Shown: piece by piece, positions 8,921-16,627 of the stretch
How the letters are laid out: each line of letters opens with the position of its first letter
Position numbering within the stretch: position 1 is the first letter of the stretch
Origin: HLUCCA09 sp965277275
Lineage (GTDB): Bacteria; Pseudomonadota; Alphaproteobacteria; Rhodobacterales; Rhodobacteraceae
Reading direction: 5' to 3'
Assembly: GCA_965277275.1 (NCBI GenBank)
Contig: CBDICG010000002.1
Coordinates: 1-64,000 of the forward strand
DNA: 64,000 nt
Program-made: the position numbers and the translations under genes
Notes under the pieces: model-generated
What the model was told of the DNA's origin: nothing
The model's input: the letters and a program-made list of their open reading frames with translations, nothing else
Database searches by the model: none

Positions 8921-9088
8921 GGGTGTGAGCGCAGGCCGAGCCAGGCCGCACAGGGGATCAACGGGTGTCAGCGCAGGCCGAGGCGGTCTGCGTAGGGGAT
9001 CAGTGGGTATCAGCGCAGGCCGAGCCGTTCTGCGTAGGGGATAACCGGGTATCAGCGCAGGCCGAGGCGGTCTGCGTAGGGCCAGGGC
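8921..9088. repeat. Four 42-bp tandem repeats spanning the 3' end of the DUF934 gene
   Basis: Units run 8921-8962, 8963-9004, 9005-9046 and 9047-9088. On the minus strand each unit is 14 codons in frame with the DUF934 gene. The three gene-proximal units read roughly PYA(D/E)RLGLR-stop-(Y/H)P(V/L/T)IP, so the C-terminal codons plus the TGA stop have been duplicated downstream. The most distal unit (8921-8962) is diverged and has lost the stop. Confidence 0.9.
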
Positions 9089-9453
9089 GGTGTGTCTGCC
9101 GCGAGGAACGGCGCGCTCTCGGGCCGCTGCCTGTCTGCAAGCGCCTCCGGCACCTCGACTTCGTCGTATCCGACCGCCCACAGGAGCCGCCACTGATCGG
9201 GCACGAGCGGGCCGATTGCCCGCATTCGCCCGGCAAAGCCCAGTCGCCGGAGATCCTGCGCGACAGAGGCGAGGCGGCCATCGCCGTAGGTGGCGGCCTC
9301 AACCCCGATCCGCTCGATCCGGTCGAGATGCGCGCCGATGTCCGTAGCGTCCGAACCGGGAGCGAGGAGGACGGACGCGCCGATGTCAGGCAAGGTCGCC
9401 CAACTGACGGGAGCCTCGGGTGTGCTGGGGCCGTTGCGTGTGAAGAGGGGCAC
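9052..9453 (-). CDS. DUF934 protein of the sulfite-reduction operon
   Basis: 133-residue cytosolic protein of the DUF934 family (COG3749), regularly encoded downstream of cysH in alphaproteobacterial assimilatory sulfate-reduction operons. Its biochemical role is not established; a structural or electron-transfer accessory role for the reductases is only a guess. The GTG start at 9453 is supported by GGAG six bases upstream and gives MPLFTRNGP. The family-typical C-terminal part (MRAIGPLVPDQWRLLWAVGYDEVEV) is present. A 124-bp gap separates it from cysH. Its last codons and stop are part of the 42-bp tandem array. Confidence 0.85.
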   Translation of the reverse strand: MPLFTRNGPSTPEAPVSWATLPDIGASVLLAPGSDATDIGAHLDRIERIGVEAATYGDGRLASVAQDLRRLGFAGRMRAIGPLVPDQWRLLWAVGYDEVEVPEALADRQRPESAPFLAADTPPWPYADRLGLR

Positions 9454-9577
9454 AGTAGTCTCCAGTCCTGTATCGTTTCTGCGGTGCGGGGCGCCGGTGG
9501 CTCTTGCGTTGGGCGGCGGTGCCATGTGGGGCGATCGGGACGCGCTCTGCCCGCCTGAGCATGAGCGCGGCTGTGCT

Positions 9578-10333
9578 TCAGCCGGGCGACGGGGGAGCAT
9601 CGGGGGCGGGGCGGCGCGCGGCGACGCCGTTCTCAAGATGGATGCCGCATTCCACCTTGTCGGAGCCACGCCAGCGGCCCGAGCGCGCGTCCTCCCCCGG
9701 CTGGACGGGCGAGGTGCAGGGCGCACACCCGATGGACGGATAGCCCTGCGCGACACGCGGATGCGCGGGCAGGCCATGCGCCGTGCGGTAGGCACGCATG
9801 TCGCTGGCGCTCCATCCGGCAAGCGGGTTGAGCTTCAGCCGGGCGTGGCCATCGTGCTCGACCGGGGCCAGTGCGGCGCGGGTTATGCTCTGCGCCCGGC
9901 GCCGCCCCGTGATCCACGCGGCATAGGGCGCCAGGGCGTGCCGGAGGGGGCGCGTCTTGCGCAGGTCACAGCAGGCATGTGGCGCGCTCCGGTGCAGGGT
10001 TCCGTGGGCATCCTGCGCACCGACATCCGCAGGTTCGGGGCGTATCGCGCGGACAGCACGCAGGCCAAGCTGCGCGACGAGCGTGGCGCGGTATTCCAGC
10101 GTCTCGGCAAAGTGAAAGCCGGTGTCGAGGAAGAGCACCGGCGTGTCCCTGTCGATCCCGGAGACGAGATGCAGCAGGACAGCGCTGTCCGCCCCGAAGG
10201 ACGACACGAGCGCGACGCGGCCTGCAAAATCCCGCCTCAGAGCCCGTTCGAGCGCCGCTGGCGCATCAAGCTGCGCATAGAGCGCGGAGAGATGCGCGGC
10301 ATGGGCGGCCATGTTGGCGCGTTCAAGCGACAT
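9578..10333 (-). CDS. cysH: Adenylyl-sulfate (APS) reductase, iron-sulfur type
   Basis: Reduces activated sulfate to sulfite using thioredoxin. The 251-residue protein has the nucleotide-binding SSFGADSAVLLHL (44-56). It also has the four cysteines of a [4Fe-4S] cluster, Cys121-Cys122 (HACCDLRK) and Cys203/Cys206 (GCAPC), with the catalytic Cys229 in ECGIH near the C terminus. The CC...CxxC set distinguishes APS reductases from the cluster-free PAPS reductases of enterics. The start overlaps the cysI end by 11 bases, so the genes are translationally coupled. Confidence 0.93.
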   Translation of the reverse strand: MSLERANMAAHAAHLSALYAQLDAPAALERALRRDFAGRVALVSSFGADSAVLLHLVSGIDRDTPVLFLDTGFHFAETLEYRATLVAQLGLRAVRAIRPEPADVGAQDAHGTLHRSAPHACCDLRKTRPLRHALAPYAAWITGRRRAQSITRAALAPVEHDGHARLKLNPLAGWSASDMRAYRTAHGLPAHPRVAQGYPSIGCAPCTSPVQPGEDARSGRWRGSDKVECGIHLENGVAARRPAPDAPPSPG

Positions 10334-12002
10334 CGCGCCGCTCCACTGCGTAGAGCGCGGCGCGGAAGGGATCGGGGCCGAGGCGGCGATAGGTGTCGAC
10401 AAAGCGTTCGCCCGGGGCATTGCGCAGCGCAAGGTACGCATCGACCAGCCGTTCGATCGCGGGGCCAACCTCTTCGGCTGGCAGGCCCGGCCCAGCGCGC
10501 TCGCCGATGGCGGCATTCTCCGTGTGATCGCCGCCAAGGGTGATCTGGTAATTCTCCACCCCTGCCTTTTCGAGGCCGAGGATGCCGACGTGGCCGACGT
10601 GGTGATGTCCGCACGCGTTGATGCAACCGGAGATCTTGATCTTGAACTCACCGATGGCGCGGGCGCGCTCAGCGTCCGCGAAGCGGCGCGAGAGATCCTG
10701 CGCGATCGGGATCGAGCGGGCGGTGGCCAGCGCGCAGTAGTCGAGCCCGGGGCAGGCGATGATGTCGGAGATGAGCCCGGCATTGGCGGTTTCCAGCCCG
10801 GCTTCGGCGAGGGCGGAGTACACCTCCGGCAGATCATCGCGCGCGACGTGGGGCAGGATGACGTTCTGCTCGTGGGAGATGCGCAGCTCGTTCTGGCCGA
10901 AGCGCTCGGCAATGTCCGCAAGGGCGCGCATCTGGTCGGACGTGGCGTCGCCCGGGGCGTCTCCGATCCCCTTGAGCGACACCGTGACGATGGCGTAGCC
11001 CGTCACGCAATGCGCCACTGTGTTGGTCTCGACCCACGCGGCGAGCACGGGATCGACCTTGAGCGCGGCGGCGAGCCCGAGCTCGGGGCGCTCGGGCAGC
11101 GCCGGGCCCTCGAAATAGCTCTCGATCCGGGCGACTTCTGCAGGATCGGGCACCCGGCGCGGCCCGCCCACGGCGGCCATCTGGGCGGCATGCTCGTCTT
11201 CCACCGCAGCGCGTATCTCTGCGAAGCCAGCCTCGTGCACGAGGATCTTGATCCGCGCCTTGTACTTGTTGTCCCGCCGTCCGTGCAGGTTGTAGACGCG
11301 CAGGATCGCCTCGAGATAGGGCAGCAGCTCCGCCTTCGGCAGGAACTCCCGGAAAACCTTGCCGATCATCGGCGTCCGGCCCATGCCGCCGCCCACGATG
11401 ACCTCGTAGCCCGGCTCGCCCGCCGCGTTGCGGACCATGCGCAGCCCGATGTCATGAGCCTTGGTGACGGCGCGGTCATTGGGCGACCCGGTGACGGCAA
11501 CCTTGAACTTGCGCGGCAGGAACGAGAACTCCGGATGGTCCGTCGACCATTGCCGGATCAGCTCGGCCGTGGGGCGCGGATCCTCGATCTCGTCGGCGGC
11601 GGCGCCTGCGAAATGGTCCGCCGTGACATTGCGGATGCAGTTTCCGCTCGTCTGGATGGCATGCATTCCGACGTCGGCGAGCCGATCGAGCATGTCGCCC
11701 ACATCGCGCAGACGCGTCCAGTTGAACTGGATGTTCTGGCGCGTGGTGAAGTGACCGTAGCCCCTGTCCCACCGGTCGGCGATCTCGGCCAGCACGCGCA
11801 TCTGATCGGAATTGAGCGTGCCGTAGGGGATCGCGACGCGCATCATGTAGGCGTGCAGTTGCAGGTAGAGACCGTTCATCAGGCGCAGGGGCTTGAACTC
11901 GTCCTCGCTCAGCGCACCGGAGACGCGGCGCTCCACCTGATCGCGAAAGCGGTCAACACGGGCGCGGACAACGGCATCGTCGAATTCATCGTAGCGGTAC
12001 AT
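10323..12002 (-). CDS. cysI: Sulfite reductase, sirohaem/iron-sulfur subunit
   Basis: Six-electron reduction of sulfite to sulfide in cysteine synthesis. The 559-residue protein has the duplicated nitrite/sulfite-reductase ferredoxin-like and sirohaem domains. The first half contains FTTRQNIQFNW and SGNCIRN; the second half has the sirohaem/4Fe-4S motif CPGLDYC ... SGCINACGHHH. The ATG at 12002 is taken because GGAGG precedes it and it overlaps the DUF2849 stop as TGATG. The electron donor is not encoded here; ferredoxin or an unlinked flavoprotein is likely. Confidence 0.93.
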   Translation of the reverse strand: MYRYDEFDDAVVRARVDRFRDQVERRVSGALSEDEFKPLRLMNGLYLQLHAYMMRVAIPYGTLNSDQMRVLAEIADRWDRGYGHFTTRQNIQFNWTRLRDVGDMLDRLADVGMHAIQTSGNCIRNVTADHFAGAAADEIEDPRPTAELIRQWSTDHPEFSFLPRKFKVAVTGSPNDRAVTKAHDIGLRMVRNAAGEPGYEVIVGGGMGRTPMIGKVFREFLPKAELLPYLEAILRVYNLHGRRDNKYKARIKILVHEAGFAEIRAAVEDEHAAQMAAVGGPRRVPDPAEVARIESYFEGPALPERPELGLAAALKVDPVLAAWVETNTVAHCVTGYAIVTVSLKGIGDAPGDATSDQMRALADIAERFGQNELRISHEQNVILPHVARDDLPEVYSALAEAGLETANAGLISDIIACPGLDYCALATARSIPIAQDLSRRFADAERARAIGEFKIKISGCINACGHHHVGHVGILGLEKAGVENYQITLGGDHTENAAIGERAGPGLPAEEVGPAIERLVDAYLALRNAPGERFVDTYRRLGPDPFRAALYAVERRDVA

Positions 12003-12322
12003 CAAGCGACCTCCGAGGTTCGGCCAAGATCAGGGCGGGTGGTGGGACCGGTGGCGCGTGTCGCCTCCCGGTAGTGCAACGGGCGGGGGCCTTGCGGGGT
12101 GCGTTCCACCTCGGCCAGTGCCGCGCCGACGATGCGGTGCGGTTGCGCCGCGGCGCGCTCCAGCAGAACCTCGCTGGCCTCGGGCGTCTCGGCGACGGCG
12201 GCCTCCGAGAGCCGCCGGGTCCAGGCGCCCCCCGCGTCGAGGTAGACGACGTCGCCATCCATCAGGTCATTGGCGGAGACGATGCGCGGCAGGTAGCTGC
12301 GCGAGCGAATGGGTTGAGCCAT
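12002..12322 (-). CDS. DUF2849 protein of the sulfite-reduction operon
   Basis: 106-residue protein of the DUF2849 family, found almost only between cysG and cysI in alphaproteobacteria. It has no signal peptide, membrane helix or recognisable catalytic motif; VVYLDAGGAW near the N terminus is conserved in the family. It overlaps both neighbours through TGATG junctions, so it is made in step with CysG and CysI. A role in sirohaem handling or sulfite reductase assembly is plausible but unproven. Confidence 0.85.
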   Translation of the reverse strand: MAQPIRSRSYLPRIVSANDLMDGDVVYLDAGGAWTRRLSEAAVAETPEASEVLLERAAAQPHRIVGAALAEVERTPQGPRPLHYREATRATGPTTRPDLGRTSEVA

Positions 12323-13746
12323 CAGGATACTCCGGCAAGGGCGAGCGGGTGCTCTGCGTCTGGAAAGGTGTCGAGGGTCTGGAGCGCGGCGCGCGGGCTG
12401 AGACCGAGAAAGAGGATCGCCGTGCCCTTGATGCCCGCATCCGCCAGCGCCTGCGGCAAGCGCGCGAGCGTGGTGGCGACGATCTTTTCCTCGGGGCGCG
12501 AGGCGTTCTCGACCGCCGTCACGGGCGTGTCGTGCGCTGCGCCATGGAGCATCAGCCGGCCTTGCAGGAAGGTCGACGCACGCACGCCCATGTAGATCGC
12601 GGCCGTGGCTCCCGGCTCGCTGAGCGACCGCCAGTCGTGCTCGGCAAACCCCTTGGCGTCGTGCCCGGTGATGAAGCGGATCGCGCGGTTGCGCTCGCGC
12701 TTGGTCAGCGAAAGACCGGCCGAGGCCGCCGCGGCGGCAGCCGAGGTGATCCCCGGGATGATGCCGTAGGGGATCGCGTGTGCGTCGAGCGCGTCGATCT
12801 CGTCGTCGAGGCGGCCGAACATGCCGGGATCGCCGGATTTCAGCCGAACGACCTCGTGGCCCTGCCGTGCCTCGGCGACGATCAGGGCGTTGATGTCGTC
12901 CTGCTTCCAGCTTGGGCCAAAGGGCGTCTTGCCCACCTCGATCAGCCGCGCCTCACGCCGCGCGAGCTCGAGGATCGCAGGGGCGACGAGGCGGTCGTAA
13001 ATCACCGTGTCGGCCCGGTGCAGGATCTTGCGGGCCTTGAGTGTGAGCAGTTCCGGATCGCCCGGCCCCGCCCCCGTGAAATGGACAAATCCCTCGCGCG
13101 TCTCGGTGCCCGCTGCGTGGAGCATGGCGCCCAACAGGGTTGTAAGAGCGGCCTCGGCGCCCGCCACGCCGCCTTGGGCCAATGCATCCGGGCCGATCAC
13201 GTCGAAGAACCGGCTCCACAGATCGCGCCGCTGCGCGCTCGACAGGGCCGCGGCGGCCTCCCTGCCCTCGGCGGCGATGCGCGCCAGAACGCCGAGCTGC
13301 GGATCGAGCCGCTGTTCGATGTCGGATTTGATACGTCGGGCAAGGACGGGGGCCGTGCCCTCCGTCCCGATCGCAATGGTGACAGGATCGCGATCCACCA
13401 GCGCAGGCGTGATGAAATCGGAATCGTCGAGCGTATCGACAATATTGACCAGCGCGCCTGCCTCGCGCCCGATCCGGGCGACACGAGCGTCTTCTTGAGC
13501 GTCTTCGTTGGCGCAATAGGCGAGCGCGGCGCACGTCGCGTCCCCCCGCTGAAGCGCGCGCCGCGTGAGCCGCAGCTGACCCGCTTCGGCCCAGGCAACG
13601 ATCTCGGGCGCCGGCGCGGCTGCATAGACAGCAACACGCGCGTCTGTCTTGAGCAGGAGACGGAGCTTGGCAAGCGCGGCATCGCCTCCGCCGGACAGCA
13701 CGATACGGCGGCTGCCAACGTCTCGCATGATCGGAAAATGGCGCAT
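12322..13746 (-). CDS. cysG: Sirohaem synthase (precorrin-2 dehydrogenase/ferrochelatase plus uroporphyrinogen-III methyltransferase)
   Basis: Bifunctional enzyme supplying the sirohaem cofactor for CysI. An N-terminal Rossmann domain (about 1-200, with RRIVLSGGGDAALAKLRLLL) is followed by an SUMT methyltransferase domain (about 215-460, with VHFTGAGPGDPELLTLKA, VRLKSGDPGMFGR and VIPGITSA-type motifs). The 474 residues match CysG. The ATG at 13746 is chosen for its AGGAGG Shine-Dalgarno; the open frame runs further upstream but crosses the AT-rich promoter region. First gene of the five-gene minus-strand cys operon. Confidence 0.92.
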   Translation of the reverse strand: MRHFPIMRDVGSRRIVLSGGGDAALAKLRLLLKTDARVAVYAAAPAPEIVAWAEAGQLRLTRRALQRGDATCAALAYCANEDAQEDARVARIGREAGALVNIVDTLDDSDFITPALVDRDPVTIAIGTEGTAPVLARRIKSDIEQRLDPQLGVLARIAAEGREAAAALSSAQRRDLWSRFFDVIGPDALAQGGVAGAEAALTTLLGAMLHAAGTETREGFVHFTGAGPGDPELLTLKARKILHRADTVIYDRLVAPAILELARREARLIEVGKTPFGPSWKQDDINALIVAEARQGHEVVRLKSGDPGMFGRLDDEIDALDAHAIPYGIIPGITSAAAAAASAGLSLTKRERNRAIRFITGHDAKGFAEHDWRSLSEPGATAAIYMGVRASTFLQGRLMLHGAAHDTPVTAVENASRPEEKIVATTLARLPQALADAGIKGTAILFLGLSPRAALQTLDTFPDAEHPLALAGVS

Positions 13747-14148
13747 CGGCGGCCTCCTGTGATGGAGCAAGACGTAGAATAATTTCCTGAAATACACCAG
13801 AAGCGCAGGCCACATAGGAACCCAAGCAGGAGATTCCACACCATTCTCGAACATAGGTTCCGATGATCTCGCCGCACGCACAACGCCATCCGCCCAGATC
13901 CGCACAGCGATACCTTCCGTCTCGGGCAGGCCTCTTCCCCGATCCGGCCGGAAGGCCAGCCCGAACGCCGACGCGACGTCCACCACCCGACTGGCCCGCG
14001 TCGCGCCCTTGATACAGCCCCTGACCTTGCGCCGATGCACATCGCCGGCACCGCTGCCTCAGCACTGCCCCTGCCCCGATCGGCTCCGCTTCGCCGCCGC
14101 GACATCGCTGCCACTGGAGCACCGCCGCAAACCACCGCACAACGAGCC
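13747..14148. other. Divergent intergenic region, cysG / TspO-like gene
   Basis: About 400 bp between two divergent genes. The part next to cysG (about 13750-13870) is AT-richer and holds the operator candidate. The rest is GC-rich and open in frame with cysG, but shows no domain I recognise and no good start signal. No RNA gene is seen. Confidence 0.5.
13775..13793 (-). promoter_or_regulatory. Candidate Lrp/AsnC-type operator of the cys operon
   Basis: On the minus strand 13789-13775 reads CAGGAAATTATTCTA, which fits the Lrp consensus YAGHAWATTWTDCTR at 14 of 15 positions. Overlapping it, 13782-13793 is an inverted repeat ATTTC-CT-GAAAT. It lies about 30 bp upstream of the cysG start. No Lrp-family regulator gene is in the window, so the assignment is by motif only. 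Confidence 0.4.
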
Positions 14149-14904
14149 ATGGCCGATATCCCCCCGCCCGAAGGCCCCGATGCCGACCTGCGCGACACGC
14201 GCCGCATGAAGGCCGCGTTTCTCGCCGCCGCTGCGCTCGCTTTCGCGACAGTCCCTTTCACCGTGCCCTTCAACGGGTTCGATCCCTCGGCGTTTCCCGT
14301 GCCACAGATCGACCCGCCCGTGCAGCCGGCCGGATACGCGTTCTCGATCTGGGGCCCGATCTATCTCTGGCTCCTCGCCCATGCCGGCTACGGCCTGTTC
14401 GCACGGTCCGACAGCGCGGATTGGGACAACGTGCGCTGGCCCCTCATGGTCTCCCTGATCGTGGGCGCGGCATGGCTGCCCGTGGCGCAGTTCTCACCAC
14501 TCTGGGCAACGGTGATGATCTGGGTGATGTTGCTCACCGCGCTCCTTGCCCTCAGCAGAACCCCGCCCACGGCAGACCGCTGGCTCCTGCGCGCGCCCAT
14601 CGCGCTCTACGCGGGATGGCTGACAGCGGCCAGCTGGGTGTCGGTCGCGCTAATGGGCGCCGGCAACGGCATCGGTCCGGGAGAAACAGGATGGGCCTGG
14701 ATCGGGCTCGCCGGGGCGCTGGCGCTATCGCTGGCGGTCACCCGGCTGATCCCGAAAACGCTGCTCTACGCGCTGGCCGTCGCCTGGGCGCTCATCGGCG
14801 TCGCCGTCGCGAACTGGTCGGCGGACTGGGCGCTCGTCGCCATCAGCCTCGGCGGCGCCGTGCTCGTGCTGAGCCCAAGCCTCGAGCGCCTCCGCGCCGG
14901 CTGA
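14149..14904 (+). CDS. TspO/MBR-like (tryptophan-rich) membrane protein
   Basis: Polytopic inner-membrane protein of about 251 residues with roughly six to eight hydrophobic segments. The motif PAGYAFSIWGPIYLWLL (near 65-81) is the signature of the TspO/translocator-protein-related family, though this member is longer than classical five-helix TspO (about 160). Function unknown; TspO homologues bind porphyrins and modulate pigment or stress responses. The ATG at 14149 gives a short hydrophilic N terminus; the ATG at 14206 (MKAAFLAAAALAF) is an equally reasonable start. Confidence 0.7.
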   Translation: MADIPPPEGPDADLRDTRRMKAAFLAAAALAFATVPFTVPFNGFDPSAFPVPQIDPPVQPAGYAFSIWGPIYLWLLAHAGYGLFARSDSADWDNVRWPLMVSLIVGAAWLPVAQFSPLWATVMIWVMLLTALLALSRTPPTADRWLLRAPIALYAGWLTAASWVSVALMGAGNGIGPGETGWAWIGLAGALALSLAVTRLIPKTLLYALAVAWALIGVAVANWSADWALVAISLGGAVLVLSPSLERLRAG

Positions 14905-15067
14905 CAGACCCGACCACGAGGCCGAGCCATCGGCACCCAAAGGTCAGACGCACGCCACCACGGGCCGGCGGCACGCCTGCCTGTGGCCCCTGCCCGCAGG
15001 CTTCATTGTGCTGGAAATATCCCCGCCGGAGGCATCGCCACGGCCAGGCCGCCACAACGGCAACCGG

Positions 15068-16519
15068 TCAGCGCTTGTCGAGATGCTTGCGCAGCTTCGA
15101 TGGCCCCGGTGTCTTGCGCCCCTTAAAGGGGTTTTTGTCGCCCTGCCCCCGGAAGGTCAGCCGAATCGGGGTGCCCGGCATGTCGAAATCCACGCGCAGG
15201 CCGTTTACGAGGTAACGCTTGTAGCTGTCTGACAATCCTTCGGGATTGGAGCACATCACCACAAAGCCCGGCGGCCGCGTCTTGGCCTGCGTGGCATAGC
15301 GCAGCTTGATGCGGCGGCCGCCCGGTGCGGGGGGCGGGTGCGCCTCGACCATCTCGCCGAGCCACTGGTTGAGCCGCGCGGTCGGGACGCGCCGGTTCCA
15401 GACGTCATGCGCCGCCAGCACCGCCGCCCGCAAACGGTCCATCCCGCGCCCGGTCTTGGCGGAGACAGTAATCAGGGGCGCGCCGCGCAATTGCGGCAGG
15501 AGCCGCTCGAACGCCTCTTTCAGGTCCTTCAGCTTTTCCTGCTTGTGCTCTTCGGCGTCCCACTTGTTGACGGCGACGACCACCGCGCGCCCCTCGCGCT
15601 CGGCCAGGTCGGCGATGCGCAGGTCCTGCTGCTCGAAGGGAACGGCCGCGTCGAGCAGGACAATCACCACTTCAGCGAATTTCACCGCCCGCAGCCCGTC
15701 GGACACCGACAGCTTCTCGAGCTTTTCCTGCACGCGCGCCTTCTTTCGCATGCCGGCGGTGTCGAAGATCCGCACAGGCGTGCCGCCCCAATCGAGCCGC
15801 AGCGCGATGGCATCGCGGGTGATACCGGCTTCGGGGCCCGTGAGCAGACGCTCCTCGCCGAGGATCTGGTTGACGAGGGTGGACTTGCCCGCGTTCGGAC
15901 GACCTACCACGGCGACCTGAAGGGGCTTGGCCTCGGTGATCTCTCGCACCGCGTCAGCCCCCTCCTGACCATCGTCGAGCGCGACATCCGTCTGTGGCGC
16001 TTCCGCTTTTTCCCGCTCCTCAAAGCCCTCGGCCAGCGGGACAAGGGCCGTGTAGAGATCCGGCATCCCCTCGCCATGTTCGGCCGAAATCGGGATGGGC
16101 TCCCCGAGGCCGAGGCCCCAGCCTTCGATGACGCCGCTTTCACCGGCGCGTCCCTCGGCCTTGTTCGCGGCCAGGAGCACCGTGTTGGCGTGCTTGCGCA
16201 GGATATCGGCAAAGACCTCGTCCGCCGCCGTAACGCCTGCGCGCGCGTCTATGACGAAGAGGCAGACATCCACCTCGGCCACGGCGCGTTCGGTGAGTTT
16301 GCGCATGCGGCCCTGCAGACTGGCATCGCTCGCCTCTTCGAGCCCGGCGGTGTCGATCACCGTGAAGCGCAGATCGGCCAGCCGTGCTTCGCCCTCCCGC
16401 AGATCGCGTGTCACGCCGGGCTGGTCGTCCACGAGTGCCAGGCGCTGCCCGACCAGACGGTTGAACAGCGTGGACTTGCCCACATTGGGCCGTCCTACGA
16501 TGGCGAGCGTGAAAGACAT
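15068..16519 (-). CDS. der: GTPase Der (EngA), ribosome assembly
   Basis: Essential double-GTPase needed for maturation of the 50S ribosomal subunit. The first G domain has GRPNVGKST and DTAGLEE near the N terminus; the second has GRPNAGKSTLVNQ, DTAGMRKKA and NKWD. A KH-like C-terminal domain follows (FVVMCSNPEGLSDSYKRYLVNGLR). At 483 residues it is full length. The start at 16519 gives MSFTLAIVGRPNVGKS; an upstream in-frame start would add seven residues. Conserved chromosomal backbone gene. Confidence 0.95.
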   Translation of the reverse strand: MSFTLAIVGRPNVGKSTLFNRLVGQRLALVDDQPGVTRDLREGEARLADLRFTVIDTAGLEEASDASLQGRMRKLTERAVAEVDVCLFVIDARAGVTAADEVFADILRKHANTVLLAANKAEGRAGESGVIEGWGLGLGEPIPISAEHGEGMPDLYTALVPLAEGFEEREKAEAPQTDVALDDGQEGADAVREITEAKPLQVAVVGRPNAGKSTLVNQILGEERLLTGPEAGITRDAIALRLDWGGTPVRIFDTAGMRKKARVQEKLEKLSVSDGLRAVKFAEVVIVLLDAAVPFEQQDLRIADLAEREGRAVVVAVNKWDAEEHKQEKLKDLKEAFERLLPQLRGAPLITVSAKTGRGMDRLRAAVLAAHDVWNRRVPTARLNQWLGEMVEAHPPPAPGGRRIKLRYATQAKTRPPGFVVMCSNPEGLSDSYKRYLVNGLRVDFDMPGTPIRLTFRGQGDKNPFKGRKTPGPSKLRKHLDKR

Positions 16520-16627
16520 GGGTCTTGCCCCGAGCACTGAAAAAGCGAAGCGCGGTCCCTAGCACATGTCTGCCCAGACGCAATGAAAATGCCGCAATGG
16601 GAATGCACGGGGCGCGTGCGCGCGGCT

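Noticed and set aside
8921..9088. CRISPR-like array
   Set aside because: Units are directly adjacent with no spacers, and they are in-frame copies of a gene end. The 3404-3616 repeats also lack spacer structure.
10311..12074. 587-codon plus-strand open frame opposite cysI
   Set aside because: The opposite strand encodes a complete sulfite reductase with all cluster cysteines; the plus translation has no recognisable family.
13747..14040. In-frame upstream extension of cysG (about 98 codons)
   Set aside because: The extension crosses the AT-rich promoter and operator candidate, is not found in CysG proteins, and a strong Shine-Dalgarno supports the start at 13746.
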